This document shows positions 23,582 to 35,669 of a stretch of 64,000 nucleotides of DNA, piece after piece; the first letter of the stretch is position 1, and each line of letters begins with the position of its first letter. A program made the position numbers and the translations under genes. This DNA comes from Annulohypoxylon bovei var. microspora (lineage: Eukaryota; Ascomycota; Sordariomycetes; Xylariales; Hypoxylaceae), in NCBI GenBank assembly GCA_022836615.1, contig MU405215.1:372001-436000 (forward strand). The letters are read 5' to 3'. The notes beneath the pieces are model-generated. The model saw nothing but the letters and a program-made list of their open reading frames with translations, made no database searches and was not told where the DNA came from.

Positions 23582-26500
23582 AATGTCACAAATTTGCAGA
23601 TGACATGGGTTGTGGCCGGTCACTTCTATGTCAGCCGCTCCCTATGCCTAAAAAAGCTCTTGAAGGACCTCTTATCCCATCCTGCTAATAGCGAGAGCCG
23701 TATTGAAGGATGCTTCACTCTAATATAAGACACCAAGAGAGACAACGAAGCTTCTAGCCCTTTAGAATACTACCGAACTCACTGTTACCTCGTCAGGTCG
23801 GACCGTTTCTCTACGGTCTAGTTAAATTAAGGGCCTTAGTGAAAGAAGCTCTCTACCTTATTTCAAATCGCACCATCTATCAGCCATTGGTTTGTCCTTT
23901 GGCTGCTTTATCTGACTGGTTGGGTCTAGATATTCTCTAGCCTCGATCCCAATTTCCGTGTTGGGTTCGACTACACATCTTTCTTGAACTCACCCTACAA
24001 CTTTATCATAAACCTCAGTTTTATGAAAGTCAAATGAGATCGACCATCTCCCCATCCACTCAATCTCTAACCTACCCCGACCTCATAATCCTAGCGATTA
24101 TAGCCAGCACACGACCCAGAATTCCCTCACACTCAACATTATGTACCATATTTAAGATTCATCTTAGATGTGTTTCTTTGGCCTTTCGGCACTTGAAGTT
24201 TACGTGTTTCGGCCTCATTTGACTCGCGAACTAAGCTACTATCATTATCGGTGCACCCGAAGGGAAAAATAGTTGCGAAACCAACTACACTATTGATCGA
24301 TGGCGAGAACCACATCTGGACTAAGACTCGGATATTTCCCAAACCGCGGAACGGATATAAAAGTTCTGTTTTTATACAGGATCACACGATCAGTTCGGCG
24401 GAAACAAATGATAAACTAATGGCATGGACTTTCAGGAATTCATACATCTCGACCGTTATCGACACAATACCTCAAACCCTTGTATTTCGCTGCATATTAC
24501 GACAGGAGTCGTGATATGGATACCCCGAGTTTCTTTGCGATCATCACCGGTACTACAACAACGTACCTACCCACTCCTACATGACATTGCACATAGGCGG
24601 CGTTTAGGGCATCGGCTCATCATACGGAAGAAAAACAAACGTTTTAGAAAGAGGGGGTTCGGCGTTTCGTCAGCGAGCAAAAAAATCTCGCTCCATTCTT
24701 GCGCTCTAGGTAATGGACGGCGAGGGGGCTCGCGGTTGGAGGATAGCGGCATTTGAGCAGGCGTCGGATATCTTTTGCGTTTTCCCTTCCGTTTCTTCTC
24801 GGGTACCCCCTCTGTTGGCATTGGAATGGTGTGTATTGTGTGCAAGTGAGCAGGCGTTTTTTTCCTTTCCGACCTTGATCTCGCGCGGGTTTCGTTTCTT
24901 CTTTCTGCTATGGATACCATACTCGCGGATACGATACGATACGATTTCTAAACGAGAATCACAACACACGGCCAGCGTTTCCCTCGTCTGTTTTCATGGT
25001 GGATGAGGGTTCCGCGTTCTGCTGCGGGACGGGGCTGCTGGGTTGTAGTGTAGATTACGTGTATATAAGATACGGATAGGAAAAACGAAATGAAGAGAGG
25101 AAAAGCTATTGACTTTTGAGAACTGCTGGTTTGGTTGGGCTGTGGTGACTGGGTGCGAGTGTATGTGGATTGTGTGTCTTGCTACTATTGCTGGATGAGT
25201 TTGCTGGTATTTGAGGTGATGTGATATTTCGAGCTTGTGCTTGTCGAGGTAGGTTCGGCTTTTCGAGAGTAGGATGGGGAGGTATTAGGTAGGTAGATCG
25301 CCGTCCTATGTAAATGTAGGGAAAAGTTGTAAGATAGAGAAACTTAGCGAGATGTAGGATACTAACACATTTCTTGTAATCAGAATTATCGACCTTTCTG
25401 GGTTTGGGGAAAATATATGGGATGGTTGTAATACGTACCAGGCGTCAAGCGAAGTGTTGTAGATATTCAAGGTCGAGGGTCGGAATTAATTCTACCTATT
25501 CAGAAAGGTTGTCATTGATTTTCCTTGATATATGAAGGGGAATTAACTCGTCTAAGCCTAAATTCATATTTGCGAGTTAGCATTTAAGATGCTAACGTTG
25601 CTAGAATGAGCTGGTTCCTTACTCTCTAGTTCTTATTGTAGACGAGTTCTTACAAACTATCTCTTCGAAGAGCCTTTTTTGTATTGTTTTCCCTTCTTCA
25701 GATACAACATAATCGAGGATTCTCTCCCTTTTAGTTGGGTACACTTGGGAAATTTGGGGGTGGGCTTGGATTGCTAATATTATCCAAACTATTAACTAGC
25801 TGTTTCTCGTTTATTTTGTAAACCTCGTTGTAAATCTCGCGTTGAGTTACTCTTTTCTGTAGGCTTGCTTTTTGATGGGGTTTGATGTGCTCTGGATCAT
25901 GGGACGGATAATAAGATGATCTATCGTTTGATGTGACCCTGATTCACGTGAATATACACCTCGATATGCTGAAGTCTTCTAGAATGTAGATCTTGAAAAT
26001 CATCGTTTGTAAAGATACCCATCATTATAGTGACGGCTGTGTTGTGCGTACAATGTATACGATATCTAAAAGTTTAGAATGGTATTATGATATATCGTGA
26101 CATAACGTAAATGGGGTAAATTTAAAGAGATCCATCGTCTTGCTGTTAACGAGTCTGTTTACTTTTCAACTCGATTTTATTCTTAGATCTATAGTACCTT
26201 TCAGGGCCACTGTAGATGTGCTTTTCAGTTTAGACATTATGTAGGTAGATATCCCTACCCGCCTGGGCGCAGAGTCCTTGCAGAGCATCATTCTCGACAA
26301 ACCCACACCCCCCAATTCCAAGAGCGTAAACCTAGCTTCACATCTACACCACCCCCCCGAAAGCCATCCCATCTCGGCGAATCTCAAGACGCCTTCTATT
26401 TTAAGGCCATGATTTTCCCACCACAAACCGACGTCCTGCATGCGTACAAAAGTTCCAGAAGTCCGCTTCGACCTGCCTCTGCGCGCCCTTGGCGACACCT

Positions 26501-27796
26501 CAGCGCCGTCGTAGACGCCATTTCCATTACCAATCCAAACGCCTCATCACTCACGCCCTCATAACACGGAGTCTTGCACAACAGGCCAAACAGCGTTAGA
26601 AACAAAACGCCCCCCTCCCAACAGGAAGCACGACACGTGCCCAGCTTCCCTCTCTACAAACATTACGTACCTACATACAGCGTCTAGGTATGTACGTACG
26701 CACCCTGCCGCCGCGGGGAAAGCGCAAACATCTGGGCGCTGTCTCAACCCAGGCCCAGCCCTTCCCTGTCGCCCGCGGCTCCACGGCTGCGGTTTCAGAA
26801 GACAGGACGCCAAGATGCCAAGGCTTAAAGGCCTCTGCGGATATCTCGAGTGCCGGTTTCCGTCGCGGGGTGAGCGGGCTGGAGGTTAGTCACGAAGTCA
26901 GTCAGAGATCGGATCATGGCAGGATTTGCCTTGGCGGGTTTGGATTGGGTTAGTTTGGTTCGGCAGGCTCGGTTAGGTATTTTGTAAAATTTTGGGTTTT
27001 TTCTATTCTCGCTCTGTTCGCAATCATTATGCCGCCGTGACTATGTATGTTTGTATGTATGTACCTCTCGTCTACCGTTCCGAGCCCATGCGCACTATAG
27101 TACAGTATAGCGGTAGATAGGTAGTTTTGGTAGTCTTCAGATTCGCTCTAGTGATACAGTAATCGTTCTAGTAGGACCAAATCTCTTCCCCCCCATATCC
27201 CATTAATTCTGACTGACCGACTAAACCCGCCGCCGCCGCCGTGTTTGTAGTCGTTCGTCTCTCCTTCTGAAGCCTCTCTTCGCAATCTTCTCTTTCGGCA
27301 GAACCTCCCCTATCCTCGACTCGACTTTTCGCTCTTTTTCATGTGGGTATAAGGAGATATCGCGCTCTTAAATGTGGAAATCGCTCTGTCCTAAGTACCT
27401 CTGCAGGTATCCGGGCTCTCAAACTGCTGATGGAGGAAAAAAGGGGGTACCATGCGTGATCGCACCTGCAATGATGTTGATGTTGATGCTCTAATGCCGG
27501 TGATTGCGGTAACGACAGTTGTGTTGTAAAACTACACTTCACGTATGGAAAACAACTCGCGTATTTGACAAGGGAGCCCTTCCACGCAATAATAGCCCAG
27601 CGACGCCCTTGGTCCCCTGCCGTAGCCGCTACACACCCATTAATCCGTGCCCATGTTTCGTTAACCACCCGTTTCGTATCGAGTAGCTGTTGGTTCGAAG
27701 CAGTATCCGATACTGCTCCTGGGGTATCGCGGTCTATTAATTTTGTTCTCGTTGAATCGACTCGCGGTTCGTAAATGTTCGCTGCGTAGTACTCCT
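23582..27796. other. 4.2 kb convergent gap CAF40 / ZIP
   Basis: Unusually long for two facing 3' ends. I found no gene with supportable coding signal; the longest frames (about 85-117 residues) are low-complexity or antisense-like. The part at 26640-27350 looks promoter- or leader-like: GC-rich blocks, TACGTACC motifs, a CCG repeat at about 27228-27242 and a pyrimidine-rich run at about 27245-27340. A 9-bp inverted repeat sits at 27699-27717. Confidence 0.45.
27699..27717. repeat. Perfect 9-bp inverted repeat 3' of the ZIP gene
   Basis: AGCAGTATC and its reverse complement separated by one base, 80 nt beyond the ZIP stop codon. It could form a hairpin in the 3' UTR. Confidence 0.7.
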
Positions 27797-29280
27797 CTAA
27801 GCGAAGGCGCCGACGATGGACATGCCCATAGCTGTTTACCTGTTAGCCAAATACGAGACAAGTGTAGAAATTGTAGGTGAATATTTACCTCCGAGAAGGA
27901 CATAGCAGAAAGCAATCTTCTTGTCCTTCATGGTCAGAACACGTTGAGACTCCTCGGAAAGGAAGTCCTCGGCGAGAAGGTCGACCAGGGCCGCGTAGAT
28001 CAGAAGACCGGAGGAGCTGCGAGGTATTAGCAAATATTAATTGAGGCTAGTTTGTAAATCTGTAACGTACATCGAGTTGAAGATACCGACGATGATAAGA
28101 CCGAAGGCACTGTTGGGGTCGTAACTGTTGCGCGCAATCAAGCCGATGGCCTGTCCGATGGGCGCGGTGGTTCCAAAGGCGAACACCAATAGCCAAGGTC
28201 GGATGCTGCCCTTGGGGTACGGCACAGCCGCGATACGAGAGCCTAGACCTAGACCTTCGAACATCTGGTGGAACAGGATGGCAACTAGCAGGACGACGAA
28301 GCCTTCGATAGTGATGGAGACGGTCATTCCGACGAAGACGGAGTGGAATAGGATACCACCTTCTAGCAGGGTAATGTTCATAGACATTCTCTTGTAGACC
28401 AAGGGGTCCACGGGCTGGCCCTCCTCGTCGAACATGCTCGTTTCTGAAATCACGACGTCTTGCTTGGGAGCCTCGACTTGCATACTGCTGGTGGGGCTAG
28501 CGGCGTTAGTAGCCCTGATCAAGTTGATGAGCTCGAGACGCTGGCGAACGTATTGCTCGTAGAAGACGATGAACCATGGGGGCATTTCGGATTGGGGGAG
28601 GTCTAGCTCGTTGGCCTCGGGGATGGGGAACTGTGACTGCTCGTACTGCTGCTGAGCCATCTTCTTTTCGTAAGAGACGTCATCAGTCTCGAAGCTGTTC
28701 CGACTCGGGAATCGCTGAGGACGCTGGGGAGCAACAGGTGCCGGTGCGTGCTGCTCGAAGCCTGTGGCACCGCCGTGAGAGTGGCCACCCATCTTGTTGT
28801 TCATCCACATCTCAACGACGAAGAGACAGAAGAGAGAAAACATCATGATGACACCGGGAAGTGGGGGGTAGTCTTTGACGAAGAGATCCGGAAGACATGG
28901 GTCTGAAAGACTGAACCAGGCTGTAGGAAGAAGCTGATAGTTGTTAGATGAGATGGTTTTGAAACAAGTGATGGGAAACATACATGGACGAAGGCAGTTG
29001 CTATTAGGACACCTGTTCCGAAGTGTTTGCAAGCAAAGAAGACCTTCTCTGGGACCTTCAGCCAGCTGATCTTCTTCGCGGCCACGGGAAACCCAGCTCC
29101 AAAGATTGACGCAGTCAACACCAGGACTGAAAATATAATGTTAGCTGATTACAGCTTAAGACATCCGAACTGCTTTTGCTACTTACAGAGACCGACTGTG
29201 TGTAAAGCGACATCGTACTCTCCCGCTTCCTTACCACCGCCACAAACGGGCTTCATATCTCCCATATCTTCTGTCGACAT
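27797..29280 (-). CDS. ZIP-family divalent metal (zinc/iron) transporter
   Basis: Five exons in coding order: 29187-29280, 28984-29126, 28071-28933, 27889-28016 and 27797-27831, giving 420 residues. The first intron splits a Phe codon. The third exon starts at LLPTAW, matching the family's FVHLLPTA. The 35-nt last exon supplies MGMSIVGAFA, the canonical ZIP C-terminus. The N-terminal half has TM1-3 (TASIFGAGFPVA, FACKHFGTGVLIATAFVH, a hydrophobic block ending VVEMW). A cytosolic loop with a short His patch (GGHSHGG) and Pro/Gln-rich sequence follows. The C-terminal half has HSVFVGMT, HQMFEGLGLGSRIA and NSISSGLLIYAALVDLLAEDFL, the metal-site helices. ZIPs move Zn2+ or Fe2+ into the cytosol. 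It is head-to-head with a CDF exporter. Confidence 0.93.
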
Positions 29281-31180
29281 GACGTCTATGACCTTTTGGT
29301 TGATTTTTTTTTAAAAAAAATAGTAAAGGGAGAAGTGAACGGCAGTCGGGAATCCGGCGACTGGTAAAAGTGAAAGTAGAAAATAATACAATAGAGAACG
29401 GACAATCTGAAGCCGTCCTGCGACTCCTGAGTATAGAATAAAATAACAGACGAAAAGGCTTCAATCCTCACGCCAAGAGAAGGGAAGGTTAAAAGGAAAA
29501 ACTGAAGAGAATGTAAAAGAGAAAATGATACCCCTAATACTCAGTCATGGACACGGCGCATAAGGAAAGAATATCAATCAGAACTCTTGGAAGATCTGGC
29601 TAACCTTTTGCTTTAATAAGTCTTGTCACGTCAAATCTTGCCCGACGATCCTCGGCTATTCTTGAGACGAAGACCCATGGTGCCTCGATGTCGAGATCCG
29701 AAGTATCTGTGTAGCGATGATCCAAAATAGATCCTCTCGACTCAAGTTGACGTTTGGCACTTGTTCAACGTATGACAGAAGGCAACTCGAAGCTGGCGAG
29801 CCGGAAACCTTGTCTTAGACAAGGCCATAATCTTTGGTGAACCGTAGATCAACCATGTCAATGCCTTCGAGCTGTTTCATACACCCTTTCTCGATTGTAA
29901 TAGAAAGTCAGCAGCATAGCAGTCTCTACCAAACTTAGCATCACGATGTCGAAGATCATGCCCATGCTTGTGCGAGCTTGGCGTAAGGCTCACCTCGAAG
30001 TGGTCCACTAAGGCGACCGAGATCCATCTTACCTAGTTGAATAACTGCGGGCAAAGCCGGGCTGGTTACGTTCTACTCTCCTTTATTGTTACTGTGGTAT
30101 CAATTTCAGACTGAGAAGCCATAGGTTTGTGTTAGAGGTTCAGCGGCAACCGAAAATACTGCAAACATTGAAGTCGTAGGGTTGAAACAAGTTCCACTTC
30201 CCCTAGACGGTTTACTCACGACAGCAAACTTCGAAGCTGCACGCAATAGGTCCTTTTCAGACACGGCTTCAGAGCATGTACGTAGTAAGTCGAATAAACG
30301 CAGGGTCTCTCGGATCTCTGCAGCTGTCATACCTTAATTGAGTCCTCAGCAAGTCGGGGATTTGTGTGATTGTCGTCGTCGCCCCGTAAGGAATAAGCCT
30401 CTTCGGACCGCACGGGGAAACAAGAACGTTCTTGGCTGTATCAATATTTGTGGGCTACGATAATGCAGCTTTGGGTATTTACTATGTGAATATTACAGGT
30501 TTGACGATGTGGACGATGCCCAAAACAGCGCAAGGCTTGGCAAACAAAGAGTCCGGGGTGTATGGACCGTATCTGACCAATGCAGTTGTGTTATTGAGGT
30601 GGAGGTGAGCTTAATTGCCAGCCTTGCTGTGACAGATAGGACATGATAGTCACGGCATTCGTGGACTCCGCTTGAATCGAAACAATTTTTAGTCCAATTG
30701 GACACCCCGCATTTGATAAAGATCGGCCTAGAGCCGATGTGAGAAATCCTCCGCCAAGAGGACTGTCGTTTGAGGCCGATAGAAAATTGCGGTCTAAGCG
30801 GAGTTGAACCCGGGCCCGGCATATGACCCCCTGTCCAATAATCTTTTTTAGCACGGGGGCTACCTTGCTGCCCTGATTGAGCCCGGATGAGGAGTAGTGG
30901 TGATGTAGTAGAGTGACGAGATAGGCTGGGCAAAGGCGGGATAAGCAATACAAATGACCCAAATGCATAGAATTCCGTCATTGCACGAGTGGAGGTGTAA
31001 TGGGTCGCATTGCTACCTTGAACAGCGGTTGAACAGCGGTTGGCTCCCTCACATTTGCCTTCCGAGCCACGTTTGGATATAATATGAATCTTGTGCGTGC
31101 AGAGATCGGCCTCTCCCACTTTCATTCGGAAACATTTTTTGTATTGCACCCATCCACGCCTTCATCAGACGAATTTTAAG
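29281..31180. promoter_or_regulatory. 1.9 kb divergent region between ZIP importer and CDF exporter
   Basis: Contains both promoters. I looked for a Zap1-type zinc-response palindrome (ACCTTNAAGGT) and saw only a half-like ACCTTGAAC at 31015-31023. A direct repeat of TTGAACAGCGG occurs at 31018-31039. A sequence with a B-box-like GGTTCAACTCC on the minus strand near 30790 does not fold as a tRNA. No coding gene is supported. Confidence 0.5.
31018..31039. repeat. Two tandem copies of TTGAACAGCGG
   Basis: Perfect 11-bp direct duplication 142-163 nt upstream of the CDF start codon. It differs by one base from the 11-bp unit in the fold-back element at 60.4-61.5 kb. Confidence 0.75.
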
Positions 31181-33171
31181 ATGGCGAATCAGGAATCGCA
31201 GAACACCGCTCAGCCATCAGGTCAGTCGTTTTCATCCTTCTAAGCTCGCCTGATCCTGTTATGAGGCTCCATGGAAACATCCACATCCGGCGCCTCCAAG
31301 TGTTTTGAATTGTTTTTACCCCCATATCAGAGGTGCGGTGAAAGCGTTAAGATGCGGACCGACTAACTTCAGGTGAAGATAACACCACTCAAGCAGCTGC
31401 TGCAGCAGGTGCCGTAACACCCGCGACTGCTACTGCACATAGGGGGTCGACCTCGTCCAAGAAGGATGACAATAACAATGATAGCCAGCCCTCGGTAGCA
31501 ATCGAGGAACCAGTCGCAGTTCAGTCGCCCGGAGCGACGTCCTCCGCGTCCAATATCAATCCGGCTGACCCGTTGAACTTCGGTCGTCATCGTCGCGAGA
31601 ATGTCTCTAAGCGTCAGATGAAGATTGACCACCCGAATGGGAACAAGAAGGAGCTGAAGAAGTTCTACTCCAGGCAGAATGAACTTATCGATCAATTTCT
31701 AGGTGCCGACGACGAGGAACGACTGCAGGTAGAGGAGGATGCCCGAGTGGCTCCAAAGATCAAGTTTGCCGTCAATGCCTCCTTCACGGTAAACTTCTGC
31801 CTCTTCGTAATTCAGCTCTACGCTGCCATCTCGACTGGGTCGCTATCGGTAAATGACCCTGGGTGCGAATATTCCTCTTTAGTAAACATAGTTGACCATT
31901 CTGATAGCTGTTCGCCACTGCTGCTGATGCTTTTGTTCGTAACTTCTTGATTGCTGATGAAATGCTGCCTGTTAACCACAAAGTCAGATGGACCTTGTCT
32001 CGTCTTTTGTAATGCTGATAACCTCACGCATGGCAGCTAGAGCCAGCGTCTACAAGTACCCGGTTGTAAGTACCCTTTGATGCCATAGCCATCAAGGTTC
32101 TATGCATGCTCATGCCCACGTAGGGTCGTACCAGGATTGAGACTATCGGAATTATCCTCTTCTGTGCATTGATGACTACTGTTGCCATTCAACTGCTTGT
32201 GAGTCCACTCCCCGTAGCGTTTCAGCCTCTCGGGATCGATCGATGGCTCTAACTCTTGGCCTGTAGGTCGAGTCTGCGCGTGCCCTCGGCGGCGGGGAAA
32301 CCGAATCTAAACAATTGCAAATCGTCCCCATAGTCTTCGTGGGCATTGCTAGTAAGATGTCCTGCATTGCTACCGGTAGATCGTGGTTAACAAGGATGTA
32401 GTCTTTGCTAAGGCATCTCTCATGGTGTACTGCCTTGCATATCGCAAGTACCCATCGGTTCATGTCTTCTTCGTAAGTTACCCCTTAATGGCCGTCGAGA
32501 TATTACTGCTGACTTTGAATAGGTCGACCACCGAAATGACATTGTTGTCAACTCATTCGGTTTAATCATGTCGGTAGTCGGTGACCGATTTGTCTGGTAC
32601 CTGGATCCCATTGGAGCCATATGCATCGCACTCCTGATCCTCTTTTCGTGGATCGCCAATGCATTCGAACAAGTCTGGTTACTTGTGGGCAAATCGGCCC
32701 CCAAGGAGTTCGTGTCAAAACTCATCTACATGAGCATGACCCACGACCCCCTAGTCCGGAAGGTGGACACAGTAAGTTGATCGAACCACACCTCGTAGGG
32801 GTACGCTGACAGGAGTCTCAGTGCCGCGCGTACCATGCTGGGCAGAAATACTACGTCGAAGTCGATATAGTTATGGACCAGGACATCCCTCTCAAGATCT
32901 CTCACGATGTGAGCCAATCTCTGCAGAGGAAACTTGAAGGTAAATCCCCTAAAAGGCGCCACTAGCTCGATAATATACTGACGACTCTCTAGGCTTGGGC
33001 GATGTTGAACGAGCATTCGTTCATGTCGACTATGACGACGACCATGACATTAACCAAGAGCACAAGCCCCTATACGAAGAGAAGAAGCAGGGCAGAACTC
33101 TCAAAGACATCCTGCTTTTCCGAAAGAAGGAAGGCGAAGACTTAATCCGAGCCGAAGACAGGTCGAGATGA
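31181..33171 (+). CDS. Cation diffusion facilitator, Mn-type (MTP8-11-like)
   Basis: Ten exons: 31181-31220, 31373-31848, 31908-31934, 31988-32065, 32124-32198, 32267-32351, 32402-32472, 32523-32771, 32822-32939 and 32993-33171, giving 465 residues. The joined frame has a disordered Ala/Ser N-terminus, a KKFYSRQNELIDQFL block typical of Mn-CDFs, and six membrane segments. The TM2 metal site is DAFMD (residues 179-183), the TM5 site is DHRND (286-290), and a cytosolic ferredoxin-like domain follows (YYVEVDIVMD, GDVERAFVHVDYDDDHD). Zinc CDFs usually have HxxxD. DxxxD in both helices is characteristic of the manganese group, so Mn2+ export or sequestration is the likely role. Exon 3 is only 27 nt. 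The gene has far more introns than its neighbours. Confidence 0.92.
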
Positions 33172-33782
33172 CATTCTGGTCATCCCATTACACTTTGGGC
33201 TTCAACGGGAGAGTAGGTAGGGCCTAAGGATTATAGACGGAATAAGGGGTAGGTATAGAGGCGAGCTACGAGGCTGCGTTCGCTCGCAGGAATCGGAAAA
33301 ATCGAGGCTACGGAGGAACTACCGGAAAAAAGAGGTTGAGGTTATTCAAAAGTTGGACCTGTTGTCGGACGACCACCGACAACAGTGAACGAATAATATG
33401 TGCGATGTGCGAATTTCATTATGTATAAGAAAACCATGAGCGATCCGACTTTACTTCACCAGCAGATACGAATAATTGAGCGCGAAATTTTTGACGCGAA
33501 AACCAGATCACACTTGGTCTCAGATAATAGTTGAATTAGTGACAATGTTGTTGAATTTGTTAAAAACTCGATTGACGGAGGTATGAAGGTTGATCTTGAC
33601 CCTTTTCATCATATCCGTGATTATATAATACACTGTAATCGTCATTGTGGCACCCGTGGTGGCTTGCACGCACCGCACCAGGTATTTTCGTATCTTATCG
33701 TACGATTAGAAACGAAATCCTTCCCATTCGCAGCTTCACGAATGCTTCTCCCAGAGGGAATTCTCTCCTCACCAAGCCCCAA
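33172..33782. promoter_or_regulatory. Spacer between CDF gene and COX15
   Basis: A 611-nt tandem spacer containing the CDF 3' flank and the COX15 promoter. AT-rich around 33400-33640. No gene seen. Confidence 0.45.
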
Positions 33783-35297
33783 ATGTCTCTTCTGATACCC
33801 GGGCTTCGCAGGGCGGTGCCCAAACTGGGTTCGAGCTTGTTCGTCTGCCGCCAATGCCTCCGCCAGCAACCGAGGACAGCTCCGTCGCGGATCCTCCGGT
33901 CCTTGCAGGTGCGGCACGCAAGCACCGAGTCGCAGGCACCTTTTGCTCGCTACTTTACGTCCTCGGCTATCCCTACTGACACGGCGACGGCGACGGTAAA
34001 TGCGGCTTCTAAAGCAGGGAAGAGGGCGTTTCCCGAAACGAGCTCGAGGTCCGCGGGATACTGGCTGATCGGCAGCGCCGCGAGTGTCTTTGGCATTGTG
34101 GTGTTCGGCGGTCTCACACGGTTGACCGAGTCAGGGTAATGCTCCCACCCTCCTCCCTTCCCCGTCCTCCCTACTTCCCTACCCGCTGCCCCCGTCCGCA
34201 ATTCTAACACCCCCCACAGCCTCAGCATAACCGAATGGAAGCCCGTAACCGGCTCTCTCCCGCCCCTCACGCAAGCCGACTGGGAGTCCGAATTCGAGAA
34301 GTACCGCGCGTCGCCCGAGTTCCACCTGCTGAACTCGCACATGGACCTAGAAGAGTTCAAGAAGATCTACTTCATGGAGTGGACGCACCGGCTGTGGGGG
34401 CGCGTGATCGGGCTGTCCTTCGTGCTGCCGTCGCTGTACCTGATCGCGCGGCGCCGCGTGTCCGCGCGCGTGGCCGCGCACCTCGTCGGCATCTCCGCGC
34501 TGATCGGCTTCCAGGGGTTTATCGGCTGGTGGATGGTCAAGTCGGGGCTCAAGGACGACCTGTTCGCGCCGGGCTCGCACCCGCGCGTCTCGCAGTACCG
34601 GCTCGCCACCCACCTCGCCACCGCCTTCGTGTGCTACTCGTGGATGCTGCTCGTCGGGCTGCGCATCCTGCGGACCTCGCGGCTGCTCGCCTCGCCCTCC
34701 AGCGCCTCGACCCTCCTCGCCGCGCTCCGCAACCCCGCGCTGACGCCCTTCCGGCGCTCGGTGTGGCTGCTCACGGCGCTCGTGTCCGTGACCGTGCTCT
34801 CGGGGGCGCTAGTCGCGGGGCTCGACGCGGGGCTGATCTACAACGAGTTCCCGAAGATGGGGCTGGGGCTCGCGCCGCCGCGGTCCGAGCTCTTCGACCG
34901 GTTCTACTCGCGCCGCGAGGACGGGTCGGACCTGTGGTGGCGCAACATGCTGGAGAACCCCAGCCTGGTGCAGCTGGACCACCGGATCCTGGCGACGACG
35001 ACGCTGTGCGCGGTGCTGGCGCTGTTCGCGTACTCGCGCACGGGGCGCGTGGCGGCCGCGCTGACGCCGGCCGCGCGGAAAGGCATGCTGGGCGTCGTGC
35101 ACCTGGTATCGCTGCAGGTCGCGCTCGGCATCAGCACCTTGATCTACATGGTGCCTATCTCGCTGGCCGCGGCGCATCAGGCGGGGAGCTTGGCGCTGCT
35201 GACGGGAGTTTTGGTCCTTGGACACCGGTTGCGCGTGCCGAAGTCGACGATGACCATAGTTCAGAAGAGGATTGCGTCGGCGGCGAAGACGCGGTAG
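33783..35297 (+). CDS. COX15: Heme A synthase Cox15
   Basis: Two exons, 33783-34135 and 34220-35297, giving 476 residues. The 84-nt intron has a CTAAC branch site and splits the Gly codon in LTESGLSITEW. Cox15 oxidises heme O to heme A in the mitochondrial inner membrane for cytochrome c oxidase. The first 70 residues are basic and Ser-rich, with RRAVPKLG and a VRHAST presequence. Hallmarks are FGGLTRLTESG, SITEWKPVTGSLPPL, a glutamate/His segment (FKKIYFMEWTHRLWGR), GFIGWWMVKSGL with downstream SQYRLATHLATA, AGLDAGLIYNEFPKMG, QLDHRILAT and a C-terminal HQAGSLALLTG. Heme-ligand histidines are therefore present in each half of the eight-helix bundle. Exon 2 is strikingly GC-rich. Confidence 0.96.
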
Positions 35298-35669
35298 TAC
35301 ATCCTAAGAACAAAAGTTTAAAAGTTGGGAATGTAGGTACGATGATTACGACGTTCACTAGACATATACCATGTACATTCTGTAGAAACATATCACTTCT
35401 CATGATGGCTTCTTATTTTTTATCCTATCTTATGTACGGTGCTGTGCTTAGCAGAGCAGAGCAAAACGTAACAACATGGCAATGCGTAGCATGCCGCAGA
35501 CTAGGATCTCACACAGTACTGTACAAACGCCGTAGACAGTATGCAACCAATACCTCCCCGACCAAAACAGGGTTCCGTCCTAACCAAGGCCAAAGGTGCC
35601 TGTACCTATTTGTGGGCTAGAGCGAATATAATCAGCATGATAATTCAACAGCGGAGGAGTGTAAACTAT
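35298..35669. other. Convergent spacer COX15 / KRS1
   Basis: A 372-nt stretch between the two stops. A GTAAGT donor-like site immediately at the end of the KRS1 frame (rc of 35683-35688) leaves open an additional 3' exon here. See the KRS1 entry. Confidence 0.45.

Noticed and set aside
27661..27831. Longer unspliced C-terminus of the ZIP protein
   Set aside because: Splicing at the CAG before CTATGGGC restores the canonical MGMSIVGAFA end. The unspliced frame reads into unrelated sequence.
30780..30870. tRNA-like sequence on the minus strand with GGTTCAACTCC
   Set aside because: The B-box resemblance is good, but the T stem does not pair, no proper D arm or acceptor stem can be drawn, and there is no plausible anticodon loop.
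29281..31180. Zap1-type zinc-response element between ZIP and CDF
   Set aside because: Only a half-like ACCTTGAAC was seen; no full palindrome.
34235..35620. 461-residue plus-strand frame over COX15
   Set aside because: Alternate frame of the GC-rich second exon; Arg/Ala-rich with no domain.
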